NCBI GenBank assembly: GCA_905221605.1
Contig: CAJNDS010002609.1
Span: 259,501-323,500 of the forward strand
Source of the DNA: Symbiodinium natans
Taxonomy: Eukaryota; Sar; Dinophyceae; Suessiales; Symbiodiniaceae
Reading direction: 5' to 3'
DNA: 64,000 bases
Shown: positions 24,114 to 33,057 of the stretch, piece by piece
Numbering within the stretch: the stretch's first letter is position 1
Layout of the letters: the number at the start of each line of letters is the position of its first letter
Made by a program: the position numbers and the translations under genes
Notes under the pieces: model-generated
Database searches by the model: none
Seen by the model: only the letters and a program-made list of their open reading frames with translations
Told to the model about the DNA's origin: nothing

Positions 24114-24391
24114 GGAAAACCAGCTCAGAGAAGAGTTACCCTTTGTCATGCCAGAGTTTCTCGACCGGTGATCCAGGCAGATTGCTGCACCGCTCAGGTC
24201 AAGGCAGTCCAGGACGAAGTGTTGCCCAAGCATGGCCTGGCAGCTGAGGCCCGGATAATACAGCTGTTGTGGCACCTGGCCAGCTGCCTGATCTCTCCAA
24301 TCTGTCCAATTGTGGGCGTGCTTGTAGCCCAGTGACTGCAGGACTATGACTGGAGAACCATCCAGTGGAAGCTTTGGTTCTATGGCCTCCT
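24114..24391 (+). CDS. candidate exons upstream of the RNase T2 gene, unrecognised
   Basis: Three protein-like pieces lie close together in different frames. LENQLREELPFVMPEFLDR ends at a GT donor (24168). VKAVQDEVLPKHGLAAEARI then IQLLWHLASCL spans about 24198-24290. DYDWRTIQWKLWFYGLLDDS spans about 24345-24405. I could not join them with phase-consistent splice sites, so the order and the gene boundary are uncertain. Confidence 0.25.
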
Positions 24392-24905
24392 GGACGACAG
24401 CAACGTCAGGCTCGGGCCTTGCAGCCCGTGGTGCTGCCGGATCTTGAGTGTAAACCTACAAGCAAAGCCCTTTGACTCTTTGACCTTCATTTTCCTTTGG
24501 TTACACAGGTTGGCCAACGAGGCGATGCTTGCGTCGCAAGTCAGGCCACCGGGATCCACAGTGCCCCACAAAGCCACACCCCATCCCACGTGCCTCCCGA
24601 AGAGGGGGCCCAAGGTGTCGGCCTTCGCAAGCTCTTGAGATTGGACCGCTAGAAATGTTGGAGTTCAGGGGTGTCACGGTGCTCTGACATCACTTCAGCA
24701 TCTAGGCTAGGACTTGACACTTCTCTCACCAGGATCTGTGGCCTGCTTCCGTGGAAGAAGGCAGGGATCACATCACACGACGTTCAGGTGAACGAGTGAG
24801 GAATCCCACCGAAGCCACACCCCCGTTGTTGATTGATGCTGATTTTACTGTGAAGCCGTGTAGCCTGGCTCATATCCTCCATCCGGCCCAGCGTATCGCA
24901 GCATC

Positions 24906-25382
24906 ATGGCTTCCAGTTTGCCCCGGTGCCTCCAACTGTGCCTCCTGTGCGTTGCAGTGAGATCGGTCGAGTCTGCAAAGTGCGTCTATCCGGGCGGTGA
25001 ATGCTACGAGTTGAGGCTTCAGAAATGTAAAGACTCAGCCAATTGGACCATTCATGGCCTGTGGCCCGAGTGGGACAATGGATGCCCGGGACCGAAGTTC
25101 GATGTCAGCGCTTTGACATCAATCCGAAGCGAGATGGAGGCGAAGTGGATATCTTGTCCTGAGTTCGGTGAGGCCAACGAGGTCTTCTGGCAGCATGAGT
25201 GGGAAAAGCATGGGACATGCTCGAGAATGGACGAAGCCAGCTTCTTTAAAAAGGCGTTGCAGCTCTACGATCAGTACAAGGTCAAATGTGGCAAAAAGAA
25301 GGAAGGGGACTGCGCCATCTGCTTCAACGAGGACTTGGTCACTCTGGAAACTTGCCCTCCAATTCTTGGCCTCGTGGTCTGA
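24906..25382 (+). CDS. secreted RNase T2 family ribonuclease
   Basis: This 158-residue protein is an acid ribonuclease of the T2/S-like family. Such enzymes cleave single-stranded RNA through a 2',3'-cyclic phosphate, in vacuoles or outside the cell. A signal peptide covers about residues 1-24, with likely cleavage after VESA. Catalytic box I is WTIHGLWP at 47-54 (His50). Box II is FWQHEWEKHGTC at 94-105 (His97, Glu98, His102). The family's terminal ICF...CP pattern is at 137-151. Cysteines at 26, 33, 41, 60, 84, 105, 128, 136, 139 and 150 fit a disulfide-bonded secreted enzyme. It is shorter than the usual 200-250 residues. About 40 residues between the box II helix and the last Cys pair appear to be missing. 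The ATG is followed directly by the signal peptide, so the start is secure. No intron is needed. Confidence 0.9.
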   Translation: MASSLPRCLQLCLLCVAVRSVESAKCVYPGGECYELRLQKCKDSANWTIHGLWPEWDNGCPGPKFDVSALTSIRSEMEAKWISCPEFGEANEVFWQHEWEKHGTCSRMDEASFFKKALQLYDQYKVKCGKKKEGDCAICFNEDLVTLETCPPILGLVV

Positions 25383-25499
25383 GGCGAACCTTTCACTCTG
25401 CCTGGTCGGCCCTTTGTCTTTGCCTGAGGCCTGTTGCATTCTGTTGCATTCTATTTCTGAGCACTGCTTGGGCGCTCAGAACATGCCGAAACATGCCGG

Positions 25500-25830
25500 A
25501 AGACAAGTCAGGGTAGATGTGGGCTTGCGAGCGTTGTAGAAAGAAGGCTTCTCGCCTGTTGCGTTGGTTGGCAGATCAGCAATCCATACGTTGCCGTTGA
25601 TCCCTGTGAGACACGGTAGGCGAGCTTGCTGCGCAATGCGAGAATCAGTCGTGGCCAGTGCGATCAATCTTCACCCAGCAATGCCAGGACGATCTTTCGC
25701 AAATAGGCGAGCCACATTTTCCCAGAAAGGTGAGGAGGTCAAAAACAATCGGCGCCTGGTAGTCAGAGACGACTTGAATGGCAGATTCTCCCTTGTGCAC
25801 CCTCGAACTTTCAAAATGTAGGTTCGTATT
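25500..25830 (-). CDS. possible - strand exons, unrecognised
   Basis: Read on the - strand, one frame gives SRVHKGESAIQVVSDYQAPI then FDLLTFLGKC. An adjacent frame gives LPCLTGINGNVWIADLPTNA. The second piece recalls beta-propeller or NHL-type repeats (GNVWIAD). It lies tail-to-tail with the RNase T2 gene. Splice sites were not resolved. Confidence 0.2.
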
Positions 25831-26005
25831 ATCCGACCGACAGGTTAAACCTAAAGAGCCGAAGGAGCAGCCACAAGCTCAGACAGAATCTCTCTTTAGA
25901 ATGAGGTTGTGTTTGTGTGTGCGTGGGCTCGGTTGGAGATTGCTTCACGCTTGCCCGATAGTCTTCTTGCACCATGATGGCTGCTAGCCCTGGGGTCCTT
26001 GCATC

Positions 26006-26632
26006 TTGTCTTCACCAAGGCCAGTCGAAACTGAGCCTGAAGAGGAGGAGGAGGAGGATGAGGAGCAAGAGGAGCAAGAGGAGGATCAGGAGGAGCAAGA
26101 GACGGGGGAGCAAGAAGCAGAGCAGGGTGTCGCGGAAGAAACCACGCAAGATGATGATGATGCTGATGATGACGGCGAGGAGGAGGAAGAGGAAGAGGAG
26201 GCGGCAGTGGAGATAGAGGCAGAGCAGGAAGTGCAGGATGGTGACGAGGTGGAGATAATCGAGATCGACATGCAACAGAAGGCTGCACAAGAGGCAGCAG
26301 AGCAGGCAGCAAGGGAGGCAGCAGAGCAGGCAGAACGAGAGGCAGCAGAGCAGGCAGAGCGCGAAGCAGCACAGCAGGCAGAACGGGAGGCAGCGGAGCA
26401 GGCAGCGCGAGTTGCAGCAGAGCAGGCTGCGCGAGAAGCGGAGCAGGCTGCGCGGGAGGCTGCAAAGCGGGCAGCACGGGAGGCAGCGGAGCGGGAGGCG
26501 GCAGTACGAGAAGCAGCTGAGCAGGCTGCGAGGGAGACCGAGCGGGTGGAGGCTCGACGGGCAGAGGGGTCGATGTCAATGGACCAGTGTGCGCTTGATC
26601 TTTGCTTCGGCACGAGTGCTTCTGAAGTATAG
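26006..26632 (+). CDS. acidic Glu/Ala/Gln/Arg-rich coiled-coil or single-helix protein (exon)
   Basis: The 208-codon frame starts with a Glu/Gln/Asp-rich acidic block (about residues 12-80). It continues into about a hundred residues of AAEQAERE-type octads (about 91-190) and ends VEARRAEGSMSMDQCALDLC before the stop. Charge alternation suggests a long single alpha helix or coiled coil. The underlying DNA is a degenerate 24-bp repeat. An acceptor-like CACCAAG precedes GCCAGTCG near 26021, so the first few codons may be intron. The antisense frame would encode Ser/Ala/Cys repeats and is less plausible. No enzymatic domain is visible. The function is unknown. Confidence 0.5.
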   Translation: MSSPRPVETEPEEEEEEDEEQEEQEEDQEEQETGEQEAEQGVAEETTQDDDDADDDGEEEEEEEEAAVEIEAEQEVQDGDEVEIIEIDMQQKAAQEAAEQAAREAAEQAEREAAEQAEREAAQQAEREAAEQAARVAAEQAAREAEQAAREAAKRAAREAAEREAAVREAAEQAARETERVEARRAEGSMSMDQCALDLCFGTSASEV

Positions 26633-27499
26633 CTGCCTTTTCACGAGCTAATGGCTTATGGCAGGCAGAAGTGCCATCCACGCCTGGAGCAAATTCCGCG
26701 AGGGTGCCCGAGCATGTCTTCTTGTCAACTGTGTTTCTATCTCACTCTACCGCAGAATACCCCTGCGACTGCATGTCACTGCCAGCAGGCCTGTCTGCCT
26801 TTGTGTTCTTGTGATGACATGCCAGCAGGCAAAGCGGATGAAGACAAGTCATCGTGAGGCAAGGAAGCCCCAATGGCTGAACAACTCATGTGACTCGTTT
26901 TTCAATTCCTGCCAGGATTCCAGCAGCCGGCGAAAGGCGGGAATCGAGTGGCACAAGCCATGGAGCTGCGAAGCGCACACAAACCTCCCTCCTTCCCATG
27001 AAACATATTGAAGCAGGCGGGGACTAACCCTTGTCGTGACAGCATTCGTCCTCGCCAGGCAGCGATGAGACCTCCACCAGCCAAGTCCTCAGACTTCACG
27101 TGGCTGCGGCTTTCTCAAAGAGTACTTGGGTTGAAGAATTGTTGATCATCAGACAGTATCATGTGGCATATCCAGTGTATCAATGCGCCAGGTGCCTTCA
27201 AGGGCCAAAGCAAAGGCCGCGCGAAAGCGAAAGGCAGCTCTGACAAATGAGTCGCACTAATTGGGTTTAGACAGATATACATTGACATCTATTCCACGAG
27301 ACGACAACCCAGCTACGCCAAGCATTGGGGTTGTCTTTAAGCCGCAAACCGAACACGGCATCAACAAACAAGCCCTACTTTGCAGCACTGGGCATGAAAA
27401 AAAAGCTGTAGGAATCCTGGATGGTGCGCCTTCGGCATAACAAGCTTTTAGGCTTCACTTGCCCCACCTGCTTTTCAATTTTCAAGAAGAGAGTTCATA

Positions 27500-27799
27500 C
27501 TGCCCCGCCCACTTGCCCAGCTAACTCATTCTGCTCCACTTGCCCCGCTTGCCACGCTTGCCCCAGGCAAGCGGAGCAGTGCTAGGCCAAGCCACAAGTC
27601 TGCCTCACTGTCAGCCCAGTGTGAGGCGGACTTGTACTCTCGAATTCTTGAGCCCTTGAGGTTCTTTTTTCCGAGGCTTCCCGGGCCCCTGCCTCCCCCG
27701 CCTCACACTGGGCCGGCCGTGAAGCGGACTTTTCCTCTCGGGAGACAACAACGGCGATGGCCAGTGGGGCAAGTGGGGCAGGTGGGGCCAGTGGGGCGA
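27500..27799. repeat. cttgcccc / gtggggca rich flanks
   Basis: Loose repeats of cttgcccc occur at 27500-27572 and of gtggggc(a/c)a at 27760-27799, which are complementary in sense. They lie on either side of the 16-bp inverted repeat. Confidence 0.7.
27614..27713. repeat. 16-bp perfect inverted repeat with 68-bp loop
   Basis: The left arm gcccagtgtgaggcgg (27614-27629) is the exact reverse complement of ccgcctcacactgggc (27698-27713). A near copy of the left flank (gtgaagcggactt) follows the right arm at 27719, so there is also a direct repeat of about 100 bp spacing. Confidence 0.85.
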
Positions 27800-28363
27800 G
27801 CGACACTAACACAGACTTCATTCAGACTACAAGGCGCAGATAATGTGGTCGACATAGGAACCAAGAACAGATGCGGACCATGTTGTGAAAACTCTGAGAA
27901 GTGCTTCATAGTGCTTCCACCAAGAGGCCGAGCCCAAGTCCCCGTTGCCTCGACGAGCATTGGAGCCTGACAGCCCATCGCCTGCACGGGCGCCAAGTTT
28001 CGTCTTCCATCTCCGCTCGGGCTCGTGCGTAGCATGCCTAGATGACTGGGCCAAGGGGAAGAAGCCGGGATTCGTCAGGCCAGTCTGTTGCAGTGACGGC
28101 ATGAGCAAACGCATTGTGACCAATGATTTTGGCGCAAGTGTCAGACCTGTGCCGCTTGTGCATGATGATGACAGTTCAGCGAATGGGGACATCACCGCCA
28201 GAAAGGTAAACCAAACAATATGTGCGTTATTGCAGTTGCGAAAGAAGACGAGGAATGAGCTTGACGATGCGACAACCAGTTGTTGTCAGGGGTGCTCGTG
28301 TGCGGATTCTTTCCGACAACGACAACAGGGGCGAGTCGGGGACTTAAAAAAAGCTTAGTTGCT

Positions 28364-28909
28364 TCAGAGCTGTGCTGCCTCTTTGTAGTCAACATATGGC
28401 GTATGGTACCTACATTGCTCAGGACAGGAATCCTTGCTTATACTTGTAGAGACGGCCAGCCCCCTTTTTTCTCTTTCTCTCTTAGAGTCTCCCTTGTCTG
28501 CTTTGCCGTTGCGGTCGCCTTCGGCGTGGCTTTCGCCTTGCTGCTCGAATTCGCCTTTTCTGCAGCTTTCGCCGCTTTCAGCCTTGCCTCCACGTGGGGA
28601 AAAAAGTAAGCATGTTTGCTTTGCCTTCACCTTCGGCGCGGCATTCGCCTTGCTACTCGAATTCACCTTTTCTGCGGCTTTCGCCTTCGCCTTTGGCATG
28701 GCTTTCGCCTTTGCTGCCTTTGCTGCGGCTTTCGCCACGCTGTGTGCTTTTTGCCGGTCCAGCAAGTCTTGCATCATGGTCTGAACGCTCTGCGGCACGA
28801 GTCTTGTCGACAAAAGAGGAGGGCTCCTTGCTCGACTCAGACCGAGCCCGGAATGCATTCTCCGTAAACTCTGGGGATAAAAAAAGGCCTCAAAACTTCT
28901 TAACCCCAT
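28364..28909 (-). CDS. Lys/Ala-rich basic protein with duplicated segment (possible pseudogene or multi-exon gene)
   Basis: Read on the - strand, the frame contains MMQDLLDRQKAHSVAKAAAK followed by KAMPKAKAKAAEKVNSSSK. This is a very basic Lys/Ala tail resembling linker-histone-like or other DNA/RNA-binding tails, although no fold is recognisable. A second copy of the AAEKANSSSKAKATPK motif follows at 28500-28590 in a different frame. Thus a tandem duplication of about 120 bp has either been separated by a very short intron or has a frameshift. The + strand frame of the same DNA would be a hydrophobic Phe/Ala repeat and is less likely. The termini are not certain. Confidence 0.4.
   Translation of the reverse strand: MGLRSFEAFFYPQSLRRMHSGLGLSRARSPPLLSTRLVPQSVQTMMQDLLDRQKAHSVAKAAAKAAKAKAMPKAKAKAAEKVNSSSKANAAPKVKAKQTCLLFSPRGGKAESGESCRKGEFEQQGESHAEGDRNGKADKGDSKREREKRGLAVSTSISKDSCPEQCRYHTPYVDYKEAAQL
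28500..28720. repeat. tandem duplication of about 120 bp in the Lys/Ala-rich gene
   Basis: The + strand segments beginning ctgctttgccgttgcgg (28499) and ttgctttgccttcacc (28617) are diverged copies that share ttcgccttgct(g/a)ctcgaattc. Confidence 0.75.
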
Positions 28910-29572
28910 ACGTCCCTATGCCCTTAAACCATTACCTTCCCTAATCCTGATGCTTCAACCATTACATCCCCAAGCCTCCAAGGACAGGAATCCTTGGCCA
29001 GTACGACGCAGACAAAGATCTGTGGGAGGCGGGTGTTTGTACACATCGCAATATCTCAAAGTGGATAAAGTGGCTACTCATCGGGGGGCAGTGATGTATG
29101 CACTGTGCAGGTCAGCGGGGAATTCGGCACTGAGTGGCCCCAGACTCAGCGAACCGTCGGTGATGAGGTCAGCTCAGCCGTCCCAACTGTTGAGTATTGC
29201 ACATCATTGCAGAGCCCGGCGTGTGCAGGTTTAGTGTGGGTGTCACCGAGGTTTGACTCGGACAGCCTTGCGCAAGCCTCCCAGTAATCGTTGTTGGAGG
29301 ACGCTGGGTCTAGAGTCTAGAGGACCAATGGCTGGTTGGTTGCTCCATTTCAATAGCTGGTTGGGGTTGCCCAGGTTCTTCGTGGCCAAGCGACCTGGCC
29401 AGGTCTATTTGGAGGATGAGGCTGCATTAGTTGCGTGCACAGGGGTCGAGGGAGTGGATGTTGCAGAGAAACAGAACGTGTGCACAGTGCAGCTGTCATG
29501 ATTCAGCGTGCTGAGATCTGCGTACCGTGTGCTGCATGGTTGCCTCGTGTTGTGTGCGCTGCGGCCGTGCAG

Positions 29573-29753
29573 GATTGAGAATCGACAATGTACAGGTGCT
29601 GTCCAGCAGCAATCTTGCTCGCATCTTGGCTGGCAAAAACATTCGTTTTGTTAAAGCTGGGGCCCACGGCCAGGCATCTAAGTCGTTCAGAGGGCCTGGT
29701 CGTTTTTATCCGCCACTGCGTAACTATCTCACGCTGAGCGGCTCCTTGAACAA
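29573..29753 (+). CDS. candidate internal exon, unrecognised
   Basis: A 181-bp open exon starts after GTGCAG and stops at a strong GTAAGA donor. It reads LRIDNVQVLSSSNLARILAG, then KNIRFVKAGAHGQASK and FYPPLRNYLTLSGSLN. Neighbouring frames at 29904-30086 and 30140-30322 also look coding. No family is recognised. Confidence 0.35.
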
Positions 29754-30886
29754 GTAAGACCATCTGCAACAGTGTTTCAAGGAATCTTGGCTCTGAGGTG
29801 TTGGGCTTGATAGCGTGTGGGGCACTGATCCACGCGACTCCAGATGAGTCTGATGTTGGCGCGTGCCATGTCCATGTACTCAAGACGATGTAGACGTTGA
29901 TGCTTGTTGATGCTTGTCGTAAATGAATCTGTGCTGCCGCGCAAAGCGATTGAGCGGCTACACGAAACGAGCGTAACCAAGCAGAGGTACACTGTGCTCA
30001 CAAGCGGGCAACGGAGTTTGAACGATCTCACTACGCGGTTGCCGCGCTCGGTACAAGCATTGGCAGCTCACAGTTTCAGCATTTAGATTTGAGATGGTGG
30101 GCCACGAGTCGGTCCATAAAGGCACGTTGAAGGTGTGGTTTGCCAAGCACGGCAAAGCTGAATCAGCATAGTGCTCTGCAAAATCCTCAGGGAGTGCAAC
30201 GTATGGTTCAGGACCCTGTGGCCTTCATACCCTTCTCATCTTCAGCTGCTGTACAATTTAGCGCGTTGAATCAGCAAATGGGTTTCCAAGCGCATCTGGC
30301 CTTCAGGCTCCCAGTCATGTAGAGCTCCTACGATACAAGCGCCGCTGGAGGGCCAGAGTGTGTTACTGTGTTAATTCATTTAAAGCGCATCTTTGCCACC
30401 ACCTACTGCTGGCAAAAAGTCGGAATGATCGAACGTGATGCACAACCGAATGCAGCATCACACATTGCCTGCGTAGCGTCGCATAGCCCGTGAGTTCACA
30501 CGTAGCCTGCGTAGAAGCCAACAACGATTTGAAAAGAAGCCAACAACAAGATGCATAACAAAAACATCATCATTGCTCAGTTTGTGTCCTGGTCTGATAT
30601 TTGTGTCCTTTTTCATTGGATCAAGCCTTCAAGCTAGATTTTCAGAAGTCATGTGTCTTTGCAGAATTCCAGACACGACCGCACATTTGTGTGTATCCTC
30701 ACACCCAGTCACCAGGCACAGTTCAGGCACCATCATCTGTGCAGCCACCCTGTGCTGTTTGCATCTGGTCGCCATGGGAATGGGTGCATCCGTGCGTCGC
30801 GAGCAAAAACCCAGCGCTGTGCAGGACACTGCGCCTGGATTGTGTGTGCTGTTCGGTGTAGTTGTTTTGGCAGGTTGACCTTGGTA

Positions 30887-30930
30887 GCGCAAGCATGCAC
30901 AAACATGCACGAACATGCGCAAACATGCGG
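30887..30930. repeat. 11-bp tandem repeat
   Basis: Four copies of aacatgcacga-like units. Confidence 0.85.
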
Positions 30931-31255
30931 ACCGAGCAAGAGGGCTCCAGACATAAGGAGGTACTCGTAAGCGAAGAGAAGCACAGGGGCAATGCCGGTA
31001 GCTTGCAGGATCCGACCTCTGATGAGAGCCAGGCTTCTCATGGTCGGGCAGATGCTGGGACGCAGGTGCTGGCCTAAGCACAGTCACGGAGCGCGTTCCA
31101 CTCAAGGGCCATCGGCGGTCCTGCAAGATATGATGCAAAGCGTTTTTTTTCGTGCACCTCTTGGCGAACGTGTCCCTCCAAGGCGCCGGGCGCCGAGGTC
31201 CGGAAGGGTTGCTGAAGTGGCGGGATGGCATGGAGAAGCAGTGCAATGTATGTAA

Positions 31256-31534
31256 CCATCAGCGCAGCATACTGCACAAGACGCGGATTCCACGCAGGCG
31301 GATGCTGCGAGCCCTCAGCAGTTAAAGGCTGCGCCTGAGCCCGAAGGGCCCGCAGGGCCTCCTGCAGGGTCTCTTGCAGGGCCGCCTGCAGGGCCGCCTG
31401 CAGGGCCGTCTGCAAGGCCATCTGCAGGGCCTGCAGGGCTCGAAGTGGTTCAGGCTGGGGCTCAAAATATTTGTGTCAATGTTTGCGTTTTTGTGAACTG
31501 CCCAGAAGGCAGCGAAGCTCAGCCCAGGGGCTGA
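31256..31534 (+). CDS. Pro/Ala/Gly-rich repeat protein segment
   Basis: An open frame lacking its own ATG reads HTAQDADSTQADAASPQQLK, then PEPEGPAGPPAGSLAGPPAG and more PAGP repeats, ending in EGSEAQPRG before the stop. The repeat is encoded by a 12-bp tandem array. Upstream on the same strand (30935-31077) the polar frame EEKHRGNAGSLQDPTSDESQ may be another exon. The opposite strand also has a 115-codon frame beginning MALQTALQAALQAALQ, so the coding strand is not certain. The function is unknown. Confidence 0.35.
   Translation, partial: PSAQHTAQDADSTQADAASPQQLKAAPEPEGPAGPPAGSLAGPPAGPPAGPSARPSAGPAGLEVVQAGAQNICVNVCVFVNCPEGSEAQPRG
31346..31440. repeat. 12-bp tandem repeat coding PAGP or ALQA
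   Basis: Units of ggccgcctgcag with changes. Because 12 is a multiple of 3 the frame is preserved on both strands. Confidence 0.9.
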
Positions 31535-32073
31535 GCCGATCGCAGCTGGAGGCTTTCTTCATCGGGCAGCTTTTGTCAGAGTCCTTTTCGTTGAGAATCG
31601 TTTGGTGTTGTCAGGAAGCTCCTCCAGTGCCGCTCTCGTTCAGGCCGTGGAGGTGGATTCTTAAATTTATTCTGACTGCGTGATGCTGCAATGTCCTGCA
31701 TGCTTTCTTTGTGCTCTCTTCGTCTGCTGGCTGTTGTTTTTATTTGCGGAAGGCGGAGGATTGGGCTGCAGCAGAGCAACTCCTCAATGAGAGGAGCGAA
31801 GCTGCGGTCTTCTCTTTTTTCAGCGATCTTTATAATGATTAGATGATGCAGCAGCTTGCTCCGGTCGCCAATGCTGATGCATGCCGCATATGACGCATAT
31901 GAGTTCACCATAAGCGCAACCTGCATCAGGCCAGGGGATTGCGACGTCAATGCGCGCGGGGCCCGATACGTGTGTCTCGGAGGTAGCAGAGCGGGTTGGT
32001 AGTGTGGGGTAGAGTTGTGAGAAGACTCACCAGGACCAGACAAAAAAGAGAACACAGACAGAGTGCACGAAGA

Positions 32074-32140
32074 AGAAGAAGAAGAGAAGAAAAAGAGAAG
32101 AATAAGAAGAAGAATAAGAAGAAGAAGAGGGAAAAGTAGC
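32074..32140. repeat. GAA/AAG-rich microsatellite
   Basis: A purine-only triplet-like tract of GAA and AGA units. Confidence 0.9.
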
Positions 32141-32592
32141 AGAAGAAGTCTCCTCTTCACCCTCGGAAGTGCGGAGACGTGCGGAGAGGGTCTTATATTC
32201 ATAAAGAAAAGAAGGACGCGGTTGGACGCCCGATTTTTGTTTGCTCATCTTTACTTGCGCTCTTGTTTTCATCGGAATGTTTTTTGAGGCGGACAACCGA
32301 CTGGAACTACAGCTTGCTGCGCAGTCCTCTCAATCTTTCTGGGGATGCGAAATTGCTTATAGCATGTCATACGAGTCGACGAGGCTTGCCGAGGCTTGAA
32401 CCTATCCTTTACCCCAAGGGCTTTGCAACGCTGAGGTGCCTGTGCAGAGGAGGGCGCCGAAGGCCTTTGCCAGCTGCTCCTTGCCAGGCAGGTCCTTGCC
32501 CCAGCTGCCTACCTGTATTCCCAAATGTTCCCATGAGCAAAGAGAGGAGCCGCTCTTTGGGTAGCTTCGCAAGCTCTCGATGTCTTGCCAAG

Positions 32593-33057
32593 GCCGACGT
32601 GAATGCGCGCGACCAGAACAACATGACGCCATTGATGGGCTGTGTGGTGGGAGGTCTGGTGACTAAACGCAAGGCACCTTTTGGGTTTGTGAAGCTTTTG
32701 CTTGAGGTGACTACAGCGGTATTGTCTCACTACTCCTGGAGGCGCAGTTGCTCTCTGGACAGACACCTGTGCAGGCGTGGACAGGTCTAGTCGTTGGTTA
32801 TGGAGGCACGCGCCGACGCTGCAGCCATCACCGATGATGGCAGAGAGCTCATGAATTGCCCTTTCAGGGTCCATCGGTCCATCCCACATGCTGATCCAAG
32901 TTTGCAATTAGCGGTTCCCGCTGAGGCTTCACAGCTTTGAAGTGGGCAACGCGGCAAGGGCCTCGTTTTTTCTTATCACTGATGGTGCTCGAGGCTTGTG
33001 AAGGCAGACCGGATCATGCTGGCAGTTGCGACAGGAAATGGCCATGCATCATTACAG
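32593..33057 (+). CDS. ankyrin-repeat protein, three exons of a larger gene
   Basis: Exon 32593-32706 reads ADVNARDQNNMTPLM and ends VKLLLE, a nearly complete ankyrin repeat. A GT donor at 32707 and an acceptor at 32804-32805 join it in frame to ARADAAAITDDGRELMN, which starts the next repeat. The intron is 99 bp. A third segment near 33001-33057 reads MLAVATGNGHASL, matching the second helix of an ankyrin repeat. Ankyrin repeats mediate protein-protein contacts, so the protein is probably a scaffold or regulatory partner. Upstream, 32285-32345 (ADNRLELQLAAQSSQS) may be an earlier exon. The full extent and any fused domain are unknown. Confidence 0.65.

Larger units (their letters stand above)
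26633..28363. other. no supported gene
   Basis: It holds the cttgcccc/gtggggca repeats and the 16-bp inverted repeat. The frame at 27945-28190 (RSGSCVACLDDWAKGKKPGF) is unrecognised. Confidence 0.35.
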
